Positions 61,767 to 64,000 of a stretch of DNA of 64,000 nucleotides are shown one piece after another. A program made the translations under genes and the position numbers. The notes beneath the pieces are model-generated. The model was not told the origin of the DNA. It did no database searches and saw only the letters and a list, made by a program, of their open reading frames with translations. This DNA comes from Bacteroidota bacterium (GTDB lineage Bacteria > Bacteroidota > Bacteroidia > NS11-12g > UBA955): NCBI GenBank assembly GCA_025354385.1, contig JANXMZ010000021.1, forward strand, positions 1-64,000, read 5' to 3'. Positions within the stretch are counted from its first letter, which is position 1. Every line of letters starts with the position of its first letter.

Positions 61767-63669
61767 TTGTTATCACATTAATTTTATCGGCCTTTATTAA
61801 ATTTCTTTTCAGATATAATTTTTTTACCTCTTCTGTATTTACAATCAACTGATCTACTTTCGAAAAAATAAAACGTTCCAATCTTCTCATGGTATACCAA
61901 TGCAACTTTGATGGAAAACTCCATTGATAGCCATCTGTATAAGGATCTCTTAAATCTGCTACCCATTTAATTTTCAACTTTCTTTTTAATAAATATCCAA
62001 GTATAAGAGATGAAAATGGACCTGAAGTTGTGTAAACCAAACGGATGTTATTATCGCTAACAATGGTTTTTGCCTGCTTGTAAACCCTCCAAGGCCACAG
62101 TGCCGATTTTTCCCAAAAAAAAGGATATAACAAATACCAGAACAAGCGGTAGACTCTTAATGTGTTTAGAACCTTATTTAAATTAAAACTCTGATAAGAT
62201 GATACTCTGATAATTTGTGTTTGAGCCGGAATTAGTCCAGCAAGAGACTCATCCATTTTACCCCCCATTTTTTTTATGTCCTCAGTATCAATTGTGAGCA
62301 CCACAGGCTCATAATTGCAATTTCGCAATGTCCTCACAAACTTAATGCTTCGCTGAACACCTGGACCACCTGCAGGCGGAAACTGATACGCTACAAAAAG
62401 TACTTTTTCTGGCTTAACATCCCCTTCACGTAAATCGAGATGATTCATTAATTGCTTAGCCAAATTGCCAACTTCAAATTCGCTGATATCAAAATTACTT
62501 TTATAAAAATTGTTCTGTTCTATTTCATTCACAATTTTCAGTAAATTATCTTCTGTTGCTTGTCTTCCCAAATTATGTTCTTCAACAAATGCACCTGTTT
62601 TTCCTGGACTAGAGAAAACGATGATTGGTTTCTTTTGAGAAAGGTATTCGTAAAATTTTGTACTGAAAGAAAAATTCAAATCGTCTGTCAGAAATAGCAA
62701 ACAAGCCTCCGACTCAGCAATTTTATTAAACACTTCCGCCAATGGTATATTTCCATTGTAATTCAAATTAATGTAAGGTGAAAAATAATGAGCAAATGAT
62801 TGATGTATCTGCCCATAAAATTGAATTTCATAGTGATTAAAAAACGGGTCATTATCGCGCCTCATTTTTTTGAGCTGATTCACCAGCATCACAAAGCTTT
62901 TTTCAGCCTTTTCGTACAAATTACCTGTAAATATGATGACCTTTTTTGAGGGCTTATTGGCATGCCCTTCTGAAAAATCCAGAGGATCAAATCCATTTTT
63001 AAGGGTCACAATTTTATCTTCCGCAATTTGATATTCTGTTTTAAAATATTCACCAATATCGTCTGCCACTGTAAAAATTTTATCGTAACCATTGGCTACT
63101 TCTGCCTCTGCTTGTTTCTCAATTGCAAATCTTTCTTTCGTTAGGTTCCAATAACCAAATGCTGTTTTATTATTGGTCCACGGATCGCGCACATCGAGAA
63201 ACAACTTTACCTGCGGGTAAGTCTTTTTTATTTCGAGTAAATGCTTTGAATAATAAAACGGACCGACTGAAATAATGATATTGCTGTAACCTTGTTTTAC
63301 AAACTTTTCTACTGATGAGAGCAAATTTTTTTTACACAAACTAGACCTGTCGTAAAAATTACCTTTTACCCTTCTCTTTAAAAGCGTTAATTCATAATGG
63401 TATTTGAATTTTTGAACCAACTTTTCTGGCACTGATTGAATAATGGCTGGATAATTGGGGTTAAAATAATGCAGGCGTTTATCCTTTTCCAATGCAAGGG
63501 TATCCTTTTGCCATTCAGATTTTTCGTTGCCATTGTATTGGGCAGATAGTACCTGAATATCCATTCCTAAACGGTGTAAATAATTGGCAAATTTAGCCCA
63601 TCTTCTTCCTCCTATTCCAGGAGAAGGAGGAAAAGAATAACAGATGATTAATAGTTTATTGTTGTTCAA
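61756..63669 (-). CDS. Fusion of a complete GT4 glycosyltransferase with the N-half of a second one
   Basis: Residues 1-410 are a full GT4 (LLIICYSFPPSPGIGGRRWAK, LDVRDPWTNN, KNGFDPLDFSEG, VIIFTGNLYEKAE, FSTKFYEYLSQKKPIIV). Residues 412-637 restart with VLFVAYQFPPAGGPGVQRSI, then VADLRDPYTDGY, and stop at NVITNGY, the end of an acceptor domain. The missing donor half lies in the next gene. The start is a TTG directly after the stop of the upstream asparagine-synthase-like gene; no ATG precedes the conserved region. The two halves are paralogous, so the fusion arose by duplication. Confidence 0.85.
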   Translation of the reverse strand: MNNNKLLIICYSFPPSPGIGGRRWAKFANYLHRLGMDIQVLSAQYNGNEKSEWQKDTLALEKDKRLHYFNPNYPAIIQSVPEKLVQKFKYHYELTLLKRRVKGNFYDRSSLCKKNLLSSVEKFVKQGYSNIIISVGPFYYSKHLLEIKKTYPQVKLFLDVRDPWTNNKTAFGYWNLTKERFAIEKQAEAEVANGYDKIFTVADDIGEYFKTEYQIAEDKIVTLKNGFDPLDFSEGHANKPSKKVIIFTGNLYEKAEKSFVMLVNQLKKMRRDNDPFFNHYEIQFYGQIHQSFAHYFSPYINLNYNGNIPLAEVFNKIAESEACLLFLTDDLNFSFSTKFYEYLSQKKPIIVFSSPGKTGAFVEEHNLGRQATEDNLLKIVNEIEQNNFYKSNFDISEFEVGNLAKQLMNHLDLREGDVKPEKVLFVAYQFPPAGGPGVQRSIKFVRTLRNCNYEPVVLTIDTEDIKKMGGKMDESLAGLIPAQTQIIRVSSYQSFNLNKVLNTLRVYRLFWYLLYPFFWEKSALWPWRVYKQAKTIVSDNNIRLVYTTSGPFSSLILGYLLKRKLKIKWVADLRDPYTDGYQWSFPSKLHWYTMRRLERFIFSKVDQLIVNTEEVKKLYLKRNLIKADKINVITNGY

Positions 63670-64000
63670 TTATTTTACAATAAAATTCTGAATCCATGCA
63701 CCCATAGCAGCCCTTTTAAACAAAGGCTTATTGCTGTGTTGCGGGAAAAGTTCATCGCACATTTTTGCCAATGAAAGCAACATGTCTTGATTGGCTGATA
63801 TCCAATGCTTCATGGGTGTAGTAAACCCCTTCTTATCTGTCCTATATCTTATTTCATCGGGCATTTCGTTGATACCCTCTCTTAAAATCCATTTTTGCCA
63901 GCCGTCTCTGATTTTAAAATGCTCGGGCAATTGGAAAACGAAATCTACCAGGCGATAATCCAAAAACGGATTGCGGGTTTCTACGGCATACGCCATGCTG
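63670..64000 (-). CDS. Asparagine-synthase-like protein, C-terminal end (continues beyond window)
   Basis: About 110 residues of the synthetase domain end are present: YAVETRNPFLDYRLVDFVFQLPEH, then KWILREGINEMPDEIRYRTDKKGFTTPMKHW. These match the C-terminus of AsnB-type amidotransferases in exopolysaccharide loci. The start lies outside the window, so the N-terminal glutaminase cannot be judged. It is the second such gene of the locus, after asnB at 44752-46572. Its stop codon is followed immediately by the TTG of the glycosyltransferase fusion. Confidence 0.88.
   Translation of the reverse strand, partial: SMAYAVETRNPFLDYRLVDFVFQLPEHFKIRDGWQKWILREGINEMPDEIRYRTDKKGFTTPMKHWISANQDMLLSLAKMCDELFPQHSNKPLFKRAAMGAWIQNFIVK

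Overview
The window reads as chromosomal DNA of an AT-rich member of the Bacteroidota. The evidence is three secreted proteins with type IX secretion (T9SS) C-terminal sorting regions, TAnnTTTG-type -7 promoter boxes upstream of many genes, the Bacteroidota-style CcmB/C/D/E/F set, a long PurM, a TlpA/DUF4369-type protein and an Nramp-universal stress fusion. I cannot name a genus from sequence alone.

Layout. (1) 1-5220 is the right end of an integrative element. It carries two leftward genes for membrane or exported proteins, a rightward three-gene cassette (zincin-like protein, exported protein, membrane protein with an internal duplication) behind operator-like palindromes, and a large serine recombinase. 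The recombinase reads into a truncated comM/yifB, so the element sits inside comM. (2) 5212-28347 is housekeeping: truncated comM, aconitase, a PKD/T9SS protein, an MntH-Usp fusion, polA, rpmH-rnpA-yidD, an alkyltransferase-like protein, a thioredoxin-fold lipid- or envelope-associated protein, PnuC, a cytochrome c maturation operon (ccmB-C-D-E-F plus a DUF2520 protein), an AlkD-like protein and an MFS exporter. (3) 28485-40505 holds a large T9SS adhesin-like protein, a gene-free stretch of about 700 bases with hairpins and a tRNA-Leu remnant, tRNA-Leu(UAA) and tRNA-Gly(GCC), a FAD oxidoreductase, a GH3 protein, suhB, purM, ald, a BASS transporter, a secreted nuclease/phosphatase-fold protein, recX and nth. 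(4) 40682-64000 is a surface polysaccharide locus that runs off the right edge.

The polysaccharide locus contains at least seven glycosyltransferases, a Wzy/WaaL-type membrane protein, two asparagine-synthase-like amidotransferases, UDP-GlcNAc 2-epimerase, a formyltransferase-fold enzyme, a polysaccharide deacetylase and a hexapeptide acetyltransferase. In its middle lies a compact module: FkbH-like glyceryl-loading enzyme, acyl carrier protein, methyltransferase, VOC protein, MBOAT acyltransferase and an SGNH-like partner. The simplest reading is that a three-carbon acyl group is built on the carrier protein and moved by the MBOAT pair onto an exported glycan. This is inference from family knowledge and gene order. 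One glycosyltransferase here is fused to a second one whose C-terminal half lies in a separate overlapping frame.

The strongest candidates for something not yet described are the FkbH-ACP-MBOAT glycan-decorating module and the three-gene cassette of the comM-integrated element.
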